From Pseudomonadota bacterium (GTDB taxonomy: Bacteria; Pseudomonadota; Gammaproteobacteria; Burkholderiales; Burkholderiaceae_C), in assembly GCA_021783695.1 (NCBI GenBank), contig JAJXTO010000010.1:1-64000 (forward strand): a stretch of DNA of 64,000 nucleotides, in the 5' to 3' direction. Positions 43,978 to 53,197 of the stretch are shown one piece after another. Under the pieces are notes generated by a model. It was not told where the DNA came from and ran no database searches. It worked only from the letters and a program-made list of their open reading frames with translations. The position numbers and the translations under genes were made by a program. Within the stretch, counting starts at the first letter, position 1. Each line of letters begins with the position of its first letter.

Positions 43978-44472
43978 ATGAAATGCCCTTTCTGCCAAAG
44001 CCCCGACACGCAGGTGATTGAAACCCGCGACGTGGAAGACGGCACCGCCCTGCGGCGGCGGCGGCGCTGCGGCCAGTGCGACAAGCGCTTCACCACTTAT
44101 GAGCGCGCCGAGGTCAGCTTTCCCGTGGTGGTGAAAAAAGACGGACGCCGCACCGACTACGACCGCGACAAGCTGCGCGCGTCCTTCCTGCTGGCGCTGC
44201 GCAAGCGGCCGGTCAGCGCGGACGCGGTGGACACGGCCATCAGCCGCGTGGAGCAATTGCTGCTGCAAAGCGGCGCGCGTGAACTGCCGTCCACCCAGAT
44301 CGGCAGTTGGGTGATGGAGGAACTGCGCAGCCTGGACGGCATTGCCTATGTGCGCTTCGCCTCGGTCTATCACAGCTTCAAGGATCTGACCCAGTTTTTC
44401 GACGTGCTGCAGGAGATGCAGCCGCCCAGCCCCGCGGGGGCCAAACCCCGGCGCGGCAAGGTATCCAAATGA
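43978..44472 (+). CDS. nrdR: Transcriptional repressor NrdR
   Basis: A 164-residue repressor of ribonucleotide reductase genes. The N-terminal zinc ribbon is [18 protein letters not shown] with a second pair [16 protein letters not shown], followed by an ATP-cone domain ([20 protein letters not shown]). The stop overlaps the ribD start (ATGA), so it is translationally coupled to the riboflavin genes. Confidence 0.96.
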   Translation: MKCPFCQSPDTQVIETRDVEDGTALRRRRRCGQCDKRFTTYERAEVSFPVVVKKDGRRTDYDRDKLRASFLLALRKRPVSADAVDTAISRVEQLLLQSGARELPSTQIGSWVMEELRSLDGIAYVRFASVYHSFKDLTQFFDVLQEMQPPSPAGAKPRRGKVSK

Positions 44473-45632
44473 AGCAATCAAACGCCGTGTTCAGCGACGA
44501 CGACCAGCGCCACATGCGCCGGGCGCTCGAACTGGCACGCGGCGCGATGTACCGCACCAGCCCCAACCCGCGCGTGGGCTGCGTGCTGGTGCGTGACGGC
44601 ACGGTGCTGGGCGAAGGCGCCACGCTGGCCGCCGGTCAGGATCATGCCGAGGTGCAGGCAGTCAAGCAGGCATGGGAACGCGGCCATCGACTGCAGGGCG
44701 CCACCGCCTATGTGACCCTGGAGCCCTGCGCGCACCACGGGCGCACACCGCCCTGCGCCGATCTGCTGGCGACGCAGGGGGTGCAGCGCGTGGTCGCGGC
44801 CCTGGCGGACCCCAATCCGCTGGTGGCGGGCAAGGGACTGGAGCGGCTGCGGCAGGCCGGGGCGCGGGTACAGGTCGGCCTGCTCGAGGACGAGGCGCGC
44901 GAGATCAACATTGGCTTCATCTCCCGCATGCTGCGCGGCACGCCCTGGGTGCGGCTCAAGGTTGCCGCATCGCTGGACGGCGTCACGGCCCTGCCCAATG
45001 GGGAGAGCCAGTGGATCACCGGGGAAGCCGCGCGCGCCGACGGCCACCACTGGCGCGCCCGCGCCTGTGCCGTGCTCACCGGCCTGGGCACGGTGCGGGC
45101 GGACGATCCGCAGCTCACGGTGCGTGCGGTGGACACCCCGCGCCAGCCGATCCGCATCGTCATCGACAGCCGACTGGAACTGCCGACGACTGCGCGCCTG
45201 CTGCAAAGCGCGGCGTCGCCACTGTGGATCGTGCACGCCCTGCCAACAGAGGCCGCCGCGCCCAGGCTGGCGGCGCTGCGCGTTGCGGCAATGCCCGGCC
45301 TGGATCTGCAGGACATTGCACTGCCCCCCGATGCCGACAAGCCCGGCAAGACCGATCTGCGCGCCCTGATGTGGGCGCTTGGCCAGCGTGGGGTCAACGA
45401 GCTGCACTGCGAAGCCGGCGAGAAACTCAACGGCTCCCTGCTGCGTGCCGGAGTGGTCGATGAACTGCTGCTGTATCTTGCGCCGTCCCTGCTCGGACAA
45501 GGCGCCGGGCTGGCTGCGATCGGGCCGTTTCACACGCTCGCCGAAGGCCTGCCGCTGCGCTGGCACGCGGTCGACCCTGTGGGCGACGATCTGCGCATTC
45601 TGGCGCGCCTTCCTTCTTCCCTCTCGTTCTGA
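44469..45632 (+). CDS. ribD: Riboflavin biosynthesis deaminase/reductase RibD
   Basis: A 387-residue bifunctional enzyme. The N-terminal deaminase domain has the zinc motif [11 protein letters not shown] and [16 protein letters not shown]; the C-terminal reductase has [12 protein letters not shown] ([14 protein letters not shown]) and [14 protein letters not shown]. It carries out the second and third steps from GTP to riboflavin. The start at 44469 overlaps the nrdR stop; ribE follows after 6 bp. Confidence 0.95.
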   Translation: MKQSNAVFSDDDQRHMRRALELARGAMYRTSPNPRVGCVLVRDGTVLGEGATLAAGQDHAEVQAVKQAWERGHRLQGATAYVTLEPCAHHGRTPPCADLLATQGVQRVVAALADPNPLVAGKGLERLRQAGARVQVGLLEDEAREINIGFISRMLRGTPWVRLKVAASLDGVTALPNGESQWITGEAARADGHHWRARACAVLTGLGTVRADDPQLTVRAVDTPRQPIRIVIDSRLELPTTARLLQSAASPLWIVHALPTEAAAPRLAALRVAAMPGLDLQDIALPPDADKPGKTDLRALMWALGQRGVNELHCEAGEKLNGSLLRAGVVDELLLYLAPSLLGQGAGLAAIGPFHTLAEGLPLRWHAVDPVGDDLRILARLPSSLSF

Positions 45633-45638
45633 ATCACC

Positions 45639-46271
45639 ATGTTCACCGGACTCATTACGGCAATTGCCACCATCGCCAGCGCCACGCCGCTGGGGGCCGA
45701 CAAGCACCACGGCAAGCACATCACCCTGCGGGTCGAGCCGCAGTGGCTGCAGGGCGTGCAACTGGGCGACAGCATTGCCATCAGCGGCGCCTGCATGACC
45801 GTGGTGGACTTGCAGACCGACGGTTTCGCCGTCGACATCTCGGCCGAAAGTCTGGCGCGCACAACCGGCCTCGATGCGGTGGGCGCGTTGGTCAATCTGG
45901 AGCAGTCGCTGGCCTTGTCCACCAAGCTTGGCGGCCATCTGGTGACCGGACATGTGGACGGCGTCGGCCATGTGGCCACGTTCGAGCCCGTCGGCGAATC
46001 CTGGCTTCTGGAGGTGGATGCGCCGCCCGAACTCGGCAAATTCTTTGCCTACAAAGGCTCCATCGTGGTCAACGGCGTGAGCCTCACGGTCAACCGTGTC
46101 CAGGACCTGCCGCAGCATTGCCGCGTGAGCATCAACCTCATTCCGCATACGGTGCAGCACACCAATCTGCACCAGCTTCAAAAGGGCGCCGCGGTCAATC
46201 TGGAAATCGACCTGATCGCGCGCTATGTGGAACGCATGCTGAGCACCGATCGGAGAAACCATCATGTGTGA
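45639..46271 (+). CDS. ribE: Riboflavin synthase (alpha chain)
   Basis: A 210-residue enzyme made of two similar beta-barrels. MFTGLITAIATI opens the first and GHVDGVGHVATFEPVGESW the second; GACMTVVDLQTDGFAVDISAE and GVSLTVNRVQ are the paired lumazine-binding motifs. It dismutates two 6,7-dimethyl-8-ribityllumazine to riboflavin. The end overlaps the next gene by 8 bp. Confidence 0.95.
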   Translation: MFTGLITAIATIASATPLGADKHHGKHITLRVEPQWLQGVQLGDSIAISGACMTVVDLQTDGFAVDISAESLARTTGLDAVGALVNLEQSLALSTKLGGHLVTGHVDGVGHVATFEPVGESWLLEVDAPPELGKFFAYKGSIVVNGVSLTVNRVQDLPQHCRVSINLIPHTVQHTNLHQLQKGAAVNLEIDLIARYVERMLSTDRRNHHV

Positions 46272-47076
46272 ACTGTTCGCCTACTCCAGCCGTGTGCCTG
46301 CGCGGGTACGGTTCGCCTTCCGCGAATTCGCCCGGCACGGCGGCCCGCACGCGGCAAACCCGGACGGCTGGGGCGCGGCCTATTTCGAAGGAGTGGACGC
46401 GCATGTGCTGCGCGAAGCCCAGCCCGCGCTCTCCAGCGCCTTCGTCCCGGTACTGGAGAAGCACGACTTCCACAGCCCGCTGGTCATTGCCCACATCCGC
46501 CGCGCCTCGCGCGGGCCGGTCTCCTTGGTGAACACCCAGCCCTTCTCCCGTGAACTGTTCGGGCGCCGACACATCTTTGCCCACAACGGCGACCTGCCCG
46601 ACATCGACCGCATCCTGCCGCTTGCGCACACCGCGTACCGGCCGATGGGCCAGACCGATTCCGAGCATGCCTTCTATGTGCTGATGCAGGATCTCATCGC
46701 CCTCGACGCCGCAGGCGGCAGCGACGACCTGAAACGCCGCATCGACGTGGTGTCCGGCTTCGCCGCCAGACTGCGCGCCATCGGCCCGGCAAACTTTCTG
46801 TTCACCGACGGCGACCTGCTGTTCGCCCATGCCCACCACCGTCTCAGCCATCCCGGCAACACCTGGGTTCCTGGCCTGCACATGCTGTTGCGCGAGGCTG
46901 CCAGCGAGCATCAGGTGCGCGCCTCCGGCCTGCATGTCCAGGGCCGGGACGACAAGCCGGCCCCCGCCGTGCTGCTGGCCAGCGTGCCGCTCACACCGGA
47001 AGTCTGGGAGCCGCTGCCCGAAAACACCCTGCTGGCGCTGCAACAGGGTCGGCTGATTGCACGAGTGAATTCCTGA
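46264..47076 (+). CDS. Class II glutamine amidotransferase domain protein (YafJ-like)
   Basis: A 270-residue protein. Cys2 (MCELFAYSS) is the catalytic nucleophile of Ntn-type amidotransferases after Met removal; NPDGWGAAYF, HIRRASRGPVSLVNTQPF and FAHNGDLPD are the family motifs. It matches YafJ-like predicted amidotransferases that lack a synthase domain, so the acceptor is unknown. The ribosome site GGAGA lies within the end of ribE and the genes overlap, which fixes it inside the riboflavin operon. Confidence 0.82.
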   Translation: MCELFAYSSRVPARVRFAFREFARHGGPHAANPDGWGAAYFEGVDAHVLREAQPALSSAFVPVLEKHDFHSPLVIAHIRRASRGPVSLVNTQPFSRELFGRRHIFAHNGDLPDIDRILPLAHTAYRPMGQTDSEHAFYVLMQDLIALDAAGGSDDLKRRIDVVSGFAARLRAIGPANFLFTDGDLLFAHAHHRLSHPGNTWVPGLHMLLREAASEHQVRASGLHVQGRDDKPAPAVLLASVPLTPEVWEPLPENTLLALQQGRLIARVNS

Positions 47077-47178
47077 CGCAGCACTCGCGTTGTTCGGGTT
47101 GCAAACGGAAACAGCGTCCAATGCCCTCGCTGATAAAGTGCGGCGCACAAAGTCGTTCATCAACCAAGCGCACACCAC

Positions 47179-47757
47179 ATGCCTATCGCACGCACCCGCT
47201 TCATTCCCCTGTTTTTCCTGGTCTGGCTGGCACTCGTTCCGCGCATGAGCTGGGCGCTCGGCCTCGGCAGTGTGTCGGACTGGGCACAGGGCACCTGGAA
47301 CACCGCTGTCAACACCACCGAACACGGCAAGGACGACCTGTATTTCAGCGGCTACACCTGGCACGACCCCGGCACCTACACCGCGGCAAAACGCGCCACT
47401 CTCAACAGTCACGCCTGGGGCATCGGCTGGGGCCGCCACCAGATGGACGCCAGCGGCAATGAAGACATGGTCTACGCCATGATCTTTTCCGATTCGCACT
47501 GGAACGCCGAACCCGTGGTCGGCTACGCCCATCAATGGATGTTCAACAACGACGCTCCGGTGGGCTTCGGCCTGGGTTACACCCTGGCGGTCACGTCGCG
47601 TGCCGATATTTTCAAGAACATCCCCTTCCCCATCGCCCTTCCCATCGCCTCCATCCGCTTTGGCAGGTTCTCGATCTACGGCACCTTCATCCCCAAGGTC
47701 AACAACAAGCTGAACAACGGTAACGTCGCCTTCTTCTTCGGTCGCTACGATTTCTGA
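47179..47757 (+). CDS. pagP: Lipid A palmitoyltransferase PagP-like outer membrane protein
   Basis: A 192-residue protein with a signal peptide (ending SWALGL) and a PagP-type eight-stranded barrel. TWHDPGTYT carries the catalytic histidine, YAMIFSDSHWN the Asp-Ser pair (H33, D76, S77 in E. coli), GLGYTLAVTSR and PFPIALPIASIRFGRFSIYGTFIP match the family, and NNGNVAFFF is a C-terminal strand. PagP moves palmitate from phospholipid to lipid A. It lies between the amidotransferase and ribBA; a small hairpin follows. Its presence in a riboflavin operon looks accidental. Confidence 0.85.
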   Translation: MPIARTRFIPLFFLVWLALVPRMSWALGLGSVSDWAQGTWNTAVNTTEHGKDDLYFSGYTWHDPGTYTAAKRATLNSHAWGIGWGRHQMDASGNEDMVYAMIFSDSHWNAEPVVGYAHQWMFNNDAPVGFGLGYTLAVTSRADIFKNIPFPIALPIASIRFGRFSIYGTFIPKVNNKLNNGNVAFFFGRYDF

Positions 47758-47778
47758 CCCGGCTGCGGCAAGCACACG

Positions 47779-47794
47779 AGCGCGATGCGCTTTT
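47779..47794 (+). terminator. Short terminator-like hairpin after pagP
   Basis: AGCGC (47779-47783) pairs with GCGCT (47787-47791), followed by TTTT. The stem is only five bases, so it may be weak or incidental. Confidence 0.35.
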
Positions 47795-47828
47795 AGAATG
47801 GCGGGCTTTCCGCAGCGTCCCGCTCATC

Positions 47829-48962
47829 ATGCCCCTGTCTCCCATCTCCGACATCATTGCCGAGCTCAAGGCCGGGCGCATGGTCATCCTGGTGGATGAG
47901 GAAGACCGCGAAAACGAAGGCGATCTGGTGATCGCCGCCGAGCACATCACGCCGCAAGCGATCAACTTCATGGCCACGCATGCACGCGGCCTGATCTGCC
48001 TGACCCTCACCGCCCAGCGCTGTGCGCAGCTCGGCCTCAAGCACATGGTCGAGCACAACGGCTCGTCGCACGGCACCGCGTTCACCGCCTCCATCGAAGC
48101 CGCCGAGGGTGTGACCACCGGCATCTCCGCGGCCGACCGCGCCCGCACGGTGCAGGCCGCCGTGGCGCGCAACGCCCGGGCAAGCGATATCGTGCAGCCC
48201 GGCCATATCTTCCCACTGATGGCCGCAGAAGGCGGCGTGCTGATGCGCGCCGGGCACACCGAGGCCGGCTGCGACCTCGCCACCCTGGCCGGGCTGGAGC
48301 CCGCGGCCGTGATCTGCGAGGTGATGAACGCAGACGGCAGCATGGCCCGCCTGCCCGACCTGGAACACTTCGCCGCCAAGCACGGCCTGAAGATCGGCGC
48401 CATTGCCGATCTCATCGAATATCGCAGCCGCACCGAATCGCTGGTGCAACGCGTCGGCGAACACGCCATGCAGACCCCGTTCGGCGCCATGCGCTGCGTG
48501 GCCTATACCGACCGCGCTGGGCACGGCCTGCACTTGACGCTGGTGCATGGCGATCTGGCCGCGCAGCCTGCACCGCTGGTGCGCGTGCACGAACCGCTGT
48601 CCGTGCTCGACCTGCTCGACACCACCTGCCAGCGCCATTCGTGGAATCTGCCGCAGGCGCTGGCCCGGATCGTGCGCGAGGGCGCCGGGATCGCCGTGCT
48701 GCTCAATTGCGGCGAATCGGCGCAGCAACTGAGCGCGCAATTCCAGCATCTGCTGCACCCCACGCCCACGCCGCCGAAATCGGGCGTTACCGCGCTGCGC
48801 GACTACGGCATCGGCGCGCAAATCCTGCGCGACCTCGGCGTGCGGCAGATGCGTCTGCTCGGACAGCCGCGCAAAATGCCCAGCATGACGGGCTACGGGC
48901 TGGAGATCGTCGGCTTCGAGTCCGCGCAGAGCGCCAATCCCGCCTTGACGCCCGGCGCGTAA
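47829..48962 (+). CDS. ribBA: 3,4-dihydroxy-2-butanone-4-phosphate synthase with degenerate GTP cyclohydrolase II domain
   Basis: A 377-residue two-domain protein. The N-terminal RibB domain is intact: VDEEDRENEGDLVIAAEH, the substrate loop HARGLICLTLT, and GHTEAGCDLATLAGL. The C-terminal RibA domain is recognisable at its end (GIGAQILRDLGVRQMRLL and GYGLEIVGFE), but the zinc-binding CxCG segment is missing: the expected region reads VHEPLSVLDLLDTTCQRHSW with a single Cys, and QEGRGIGL has become REGAGIAVLL. This corresponds to the RibBX type known from other proteobacteria, so GTP cyclohydrolase II activity must come from another ribA gene. Confidence 0.88.
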   Translation: MPLSPISDIIAELKAGRMVILVDEEDRENEGDLVIAAEHITPQAINFMATHARGLICLTLTAQRCAQLGLKHMVEHNGSSHGTAFTASIEAAEGVTTGISAADRARTVQAAVARNARASDIVQPGHIFPLMAAEGGVLMRAGHTEAGCDLATLAGLEPAAVICEVMNADGSMARLPDLEHFAAKHGLKIGAIADLIEYRSRTESLVQRVGEHAMQTPFGAMRCVAYTDRAGHGLHLTLVHGDLAAQPAPLVRVHEPLSVLDLLDTTCQRHSWNLPQALARIVREGAGIAVLLNCGESAQQLSAQFQHLLHPTPTPPKSGVTALRDYGIGAQILRDLGVRQMRLLGQPRKMPSMTGYGLEIVGFESAQSANPALTPGA

Positions 48963-49015
48963 GCTGTTGCCTTCCGCGCCCCTGCGGCGCGCCCACGGAT
49001 CCATCCCCCCACGCC

Positions 49016-49501
49016 ATGCAAAACGTCCAGAACCGCATTCTTTCCGAACAACTCGATGGCCGTGAGCTGCGCATCGCCGTGGTGCAAGCGCGCTTCAACA
49101 CCGCGATCACCGACCGCATCACCCAGTCCTGCCTCGACGAGCTCGAGCGTCTGGGCGTGAACGAGGACGACATCGGTCTCTACACCGTGCCCGGCGCACT
49201 CGAGCTGCCTCTGATGCTGCAAGCGCTGGCCGAGAGCGAGGCGTTCGACGCGCTCATCGCCATCGGCTGCGTGATCCGCGGCGACACTTATCACTTCGAA
49301 GTGGTGTGCAACACCAGCGCCGCCGGCATCAACCAGGTGGCGCTCGACTTCAACATGCCGGTGGCCAATGGCGTGCTCACGGTCGACAACGTCGAGCAAG
49401 CCGAAGCCCGCATCGACAAGGGCGCCGAATGCGCGCGCGTCGCGGTGGAAATGGCCAATCTGTTCATCGACATCAGCGCAGACGAAGACGAGACCGCATG
49501 A
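49016..49501 (+). CDS. ribH: 6,7-dimethyl-8-ribityllumazine synthase RibH
   Basis: A 161-residue enzyme. IAVVQARFNTAITDRI, VPGALELPLMLQAL, GCVIRGDTYHFEVV (catalytic His) and NGVLTVDNVEQAEAR are all in place. The subunits form an icosahedral or decameric shell in the family. The stop overlaps nusB by four bases. Confidence 0.95.
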   Translation: MQNVQNRILSEQLDGRELRIAVVQARFNTAITDRITQSCLDELERLGVNEDDIGLYTVPGALELPLMLQALAESEAFDALIAIGCVIRGDTYHFEVVCNTSAAGINQVALDFNMPVANGVLTVDNVEQAEARIDKGAECARVAVEMANLFIDISADEDETA

Positions 49502-50100
49502 CTGCACCGACCGTCCCCAAAAGCGCGCGGCGCAAGTCGCGCGAACTCGCGTTTCAAGGTATTTACGAGTGGCTGCTCGCTGGCAGCGACGCCGGTGCGA
49601 TCGAAGCGTTTCTGCATGAACGCTACCCCACCATCAAGCTCGACGACGCGCACTTCCAGTCGCTGCTGCACGGCGCGCTGGCCGAAGCCGGGCTGCTCGA
49701 CGGCCTCATCCAGCCGCACATCGACCGCCAGACCAGCGAGCTTTCCCCGGTGGAGCACGCCCTGCTGCTGATGGGCACGTTCGAGCTGCAGCACCATCTC
49801 GACGTGCCCTACCGCGTGGTCATCAACGAGGCGGTCGAGCTTGGCAAGGTGTATGGCGGGACCGACGGCTACAAATACGTCAACGGCGTGCTCGACCGCA
49901 TCGCCGCGCAATTGCGCCAGATCGAAGTCGAGGCGGCCAACCAGTCGCACCCGCAGGGGCAGCCTGCATCCGACTTCAGCCCGCCGCCCAACCCCTACGC
50001 GCATGTGCCAGTGAGCCATAAGGCCAAGACCGCACCGCGCCGCGCGGCACCACGCAGCGGCAGCCATCCATCCGGCCCGCGACCTCCGCGCAAAGTCTGA
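49498..50100 (+). CDS. nusB: Transcription antitermination factor NusB
   Basis: A 200-residue protein; the first 145 or so form the NusB fold (KSRELAFQGIYEWLL, LDVPYRVVINEAVELGKVYGG, YKYVNGVLDRIA). An unusual basic, Pro-rich tail of about 50 residues follows. It helps antitermination of rRNA transcription. It overlaps ribH (ATGA). Confidence 0.93.
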   Translation: MTAPTVPKSARRKSRELAFQGIYEWLLAGSDAGAIEAFLHERYPTIKLDDAHFQSLLHGALAEAGLLDGLIQPHIDRQTSELSPVEHALLLMGTFELQHHLDVPYRVVINEAVELGKVYGGTDGYKYVNGVLDRIAAQLRQIEVEAANQSHPQGQPASDFSPPPNPYAHVPVSHKAKTAPRRAAPRSGSHPSGPRPPRKV

Positions 50101-50117
50101 ATCGCAACGCCCCCGCC

Positions 50118-51295
50118 ATGCGCCTCGCCCAACGCAATCACTCCATCGAACCCTTCTACGTCATGGACGTGGTGCGCGCCGCCACGCAGCAGCAGGCGGC
50201 CTGGGAAACGCAGGGCAAGCGCATGATCCATCTCAGCGTGGGCGAGCCCGACTTCACCGCACCCGAGCCCGTGGTCGAAGCCGCCACCCGCGCGCTGCGC
50301 GATGGCCGTACCGGCTACACCCTGGCCCCCGGCCTGCCCGCGCTGCGCGAGTGCGTCGCGCAGCACTATGCGCAGGTGCACGGCGTGCAGATTGACCCGG
50401 CCCGCGTGTTCATCACCGCCGGCGCCTCCGGCGCGCTCACCCTGGCCAGCCTGCTGCTGTTCAACCCGGGCGACGAGGTGCTCATGCCCGACCCGAGCTA
50501 TCCGTGCAACAAGAACTTCGTTGCCGCCGCGGGAGCGCGGGCACGCATGCTGCCCGCCCCGGCGCAGCAGCGTTTCCAGCTCACCGCGGGCGAAGTCGAA
50601 ACCGCATGGAATGCGAATACAGCCGGGGTGCTGCTGGCCTCGCCGTCCAACCCCACCGGCACTTCCATCACCCCGGACGAATTGCGCTGCATTGCCGACG
50701 CCGTGCGCGCGCGGGACGGCGTCTGCCTGGTCGATGAAATCTATCTCGGCCTCAGCTACGACGGCGCCTATGGCCACACCGCGCTGGCCGCGGGCGACGA
50801 CATCATCACCGTCAACAGCTTTTCCAAATACTTCCAGATGACGGGCTGGCGGCTGGGCTGGCTGGTCGTGCCGCCCGCCCTCGTCGCCCCGCTGGAGCGC
50901 ATGGCCGGCAATCTGTTCATCTGCGCCAGCAGCGTGGCGCAGCATGCCGCGCTGGCCTGCTTCGAACCCGACACCCTGGCCGAATACGAACGCCGCCGCG
51001 CCGAATTCCAGCGCCGCCGTGACCTGATCGTTCCCGGTCTCGAGGCCCTGGGCCTGCGGGTCCCCGTGCGACCCGACGGCGCCTTCTATGTCTACGCCGA
51101 CTGCTCGGCCTACAGCGCCGACAGCTGGGACTTCTGCTTCGACGTGATGCGCGACACGGGCGTGGTGCTCGTGCCTGGCAAGGATTTCGGCGTGGCCGAG
51201 CCGCAGCGCTACTTCCGGCTGAGCTACGCCAACAGCATCGCCAACCTGCAGGAAGCACTGTCCCGGCTGCAGGGCTATCTGGAGCGCAAGGCGGC

Positions 51296-51299
<4 letters not shown>
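50118..51299 (+). CDS. PLP-dependent class I/II aminotransferase
   Basis: A 393-residue aminotransferase. HLSVGEPDFTAPEPV, LASPSNPTGTSIT, VDEIYLGLSYD and the lysine motif NSFSKYFQMTGWRLGW bind PLP. It resembles the AspC/AlaC-like branch; substrate specificity cannot be fixed by sequence. It overlaps ybgC by four bases, 17 bp after nusB. Confidence 0.85.
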
Positions 51300-51736
<437 letters not shown>

Positions 51737-51830
51737 AGTTTGCCCGGCCGCGTGGCATCCCGCCTTGAACCTTTTTCCAGCGCGCATGTCCTCACCAGGA
51801 AACGCGATGCCGACCCGGGTTTCCTCGATC

Positions 51831-51865
51831 CCCCTGGGGGCCCGGTCGGCAAGCCGACCCAGGGG
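51831..51865 (+). other. Structured element between ybgC and tolQ
   Basis: CCCCTGGG (51831-51838) faces CCCAGGGG (51858-51865) and encloses GGTCGGC/GCCGACC (51844-51850 and 51853-51859); the two stems share some bases, so they may alternate. There is no T-run. It lies in the 235-bp gap between ybgC and tolQ, which otherwise has no gene I can support. Confidence 0.4.
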
Positions 51866-51971
51866 ACACGCGACCTGATGCGTCCGCGCATTGGGGATTT
51901 GTTGTAATGCATGCCCTTCAACTGTCGTCGTTCTTTTTTCCATCACCAATCGCCAACCCAGCCAACTCCCC

Positions 51972-52718
51972 ATGGACCAAAACTTTTCCATCGTGTCGAT
52001 GGTGCTCGGCGCCAGCATCGTGGTGCAGCTGGTGCTCGCGCTGCTGCTCTCGGTGTCGCTGGCGAGCTGGACCGTCATCTTCCGCAAGTATTTCGCCATC
52101 AAGTCCGCTCGCGTCAAGTCCGAAGACTTCGAGCAGGAGTTCTGGTCAGGCACCGGGCTGAACGATCTGTACCAATCGGCGCTGAACAATGGCCGCCGCG
52201 GCAGCCCGCTGCAGCGCATCTTCGCCTCGGGCATGCGCGAATACCTCAAGCTGCGCGAGCGCCATGTGCTCGACGGCTCCACCCTGGTGGACGGCGCCCG
52301 CCGCGCCATGCGGGCGGCTTTTCAGCGCGAGATGGACGCTCTCGAAGCCAACCTCTCCTTCCTGGCCTCGGTCGGCTCGGTCTCGCCGTATGTCGGTCTA
52401 TTCGGCACGGTGTGGGGCATCATGCACGCCTTCGTCGGCCTGTCCAATCTGCAGCAGGTCACGCTGGCCACCGTCGCCCCCGGCATCGCCGAAGCGCTGG
52501 TCGCCACCGCGATTGGCCTGTTCGCGGCGATTCCGGCGGTGATCGCCTACAACTTTTTCGCCCGCGACATCGACCGCCTGGCCAACCGCTACGAGTCGTT
52601 CACCGAAGAGTTCTCCAACATCCTGCAGCGCCAGAGCGCGCCGCATCCGGCCGCGGCACAGGCCGCAGCGGCTGCTGGACGCGCCGACCCGGCCAGCGGA
52701 TTTGGCGGAGGGCGCTGA
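51972..52718 (+). CDS. tolQ: Tol-Pal system protein TolQ
   Basis: A 248-residue proton-channel subunit. Three membrane helices are at about 10-35, 130-160 and 170-195; FLASVGSVSPYVGLFGTVWG and IAEALVATAIGLFAAIPAV are the conserved helices that form the channel with TolR. The start at 51972 (MDQNFSIVSMVLGAS) is used. tolR follows immediately. Confidence 0.94.
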   Translation: MDQNFSIVSMVLGASIVVQLVLALLLSVSLASWTVIFRKYFAIKSARVKSEDFEQEFWSGTGLNDLYQSALNNGRRGSPLQRIFASGMREYLKLRERHVLDGSTLVDGARRAMRAAFQREMDALEANLSFLASVGSVSPYVGLFGTVWGIMHAFVGLSNLQQVTLATVAPGIAEALVATAIGLFAAIPAVIAYNFFARDIDRLANRYESFTEEFSNILQRQSAPHPAAAQAAAAAGRADPASGFGGGR

Positions 52719-52719
52719 G

Positions 52720-53184
52720 ATGCCATCCATCCAATCCAGCAGCCGCGGGCATCGCTCGCGCCGCGCTCTGGCCGACATCAACGTCGTGCCGTATATCGAC
52801 GTCATGCTGGTGCTGCTGATCATTTTCATGGTCACCGCGCCGCTCATCACGCCCACGGTGGTGAAGCTGCCCACGGTGGGCAATGCGCCGCAGGCGCCGA
52901 GCACGCTGGTGCAGGTCACCATCCAGAAGGACGACACGCTGCAGATTGCGCTGCGCGACCCCAAGAGCAAGTCTGGCAATGCCGCGCCGCAGCCCGTCAC
53001 TCTCAAGGAGTTGCCGCAGACCGTGCAACAGCTTGCCACGCAGGCCGGCCTGAGCCTGGACACCATGCCGGTGCTCATCGCCGCCGACAAAGACGTGAAA
53101 TACGACGCGGTGATGCGCGCACTCAACATCCTCAAGCAGCATGGGGTGGAGCGCGTGGGCCTTGCCGTGCAGTCCAACCCCTGA
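52720..53184 (+). CDS. tolR: Tol-Pal system protein TolR
   Basis: A 154-residue ExbD/TolR protein with one membrane helix (INVVPYIDVMLVLLIIFMV, the aspartate being the proton-binding residue) and a periplasmic domain ending DKDVKYDAVMRALNILKQHGVERVGLA. Ribosome site GGAGG in the end of tolQ. Confidence 0.93.
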   Translation: MPSIQSSSRGHRSRRALADINVVPYIDVMLVLLIIFMVTAPLITPTVVKLPTVGNAPQAPSTLVQVTIQKDDTLQIALRDPKSKSGNAAPQPVTLKELPQTVQQLATQAGLSLDTMPVLIAADKDVKYDAVMRALNILKQHGVERVGLAVQSNP

Positions 53185-53197
53185 TGCGTTCTCTGGC

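Noticed and set aside
44478-46265. 595-codon reverse frame over ribD and ribE
   Set aside because: Covers two recognised forward genes; shadow frame.
47758-47828. FMN riboswitch before ribBA
   Set aside because: The gap is only 71 bp and none of the conserved FMN-aptamer blocks is visible.
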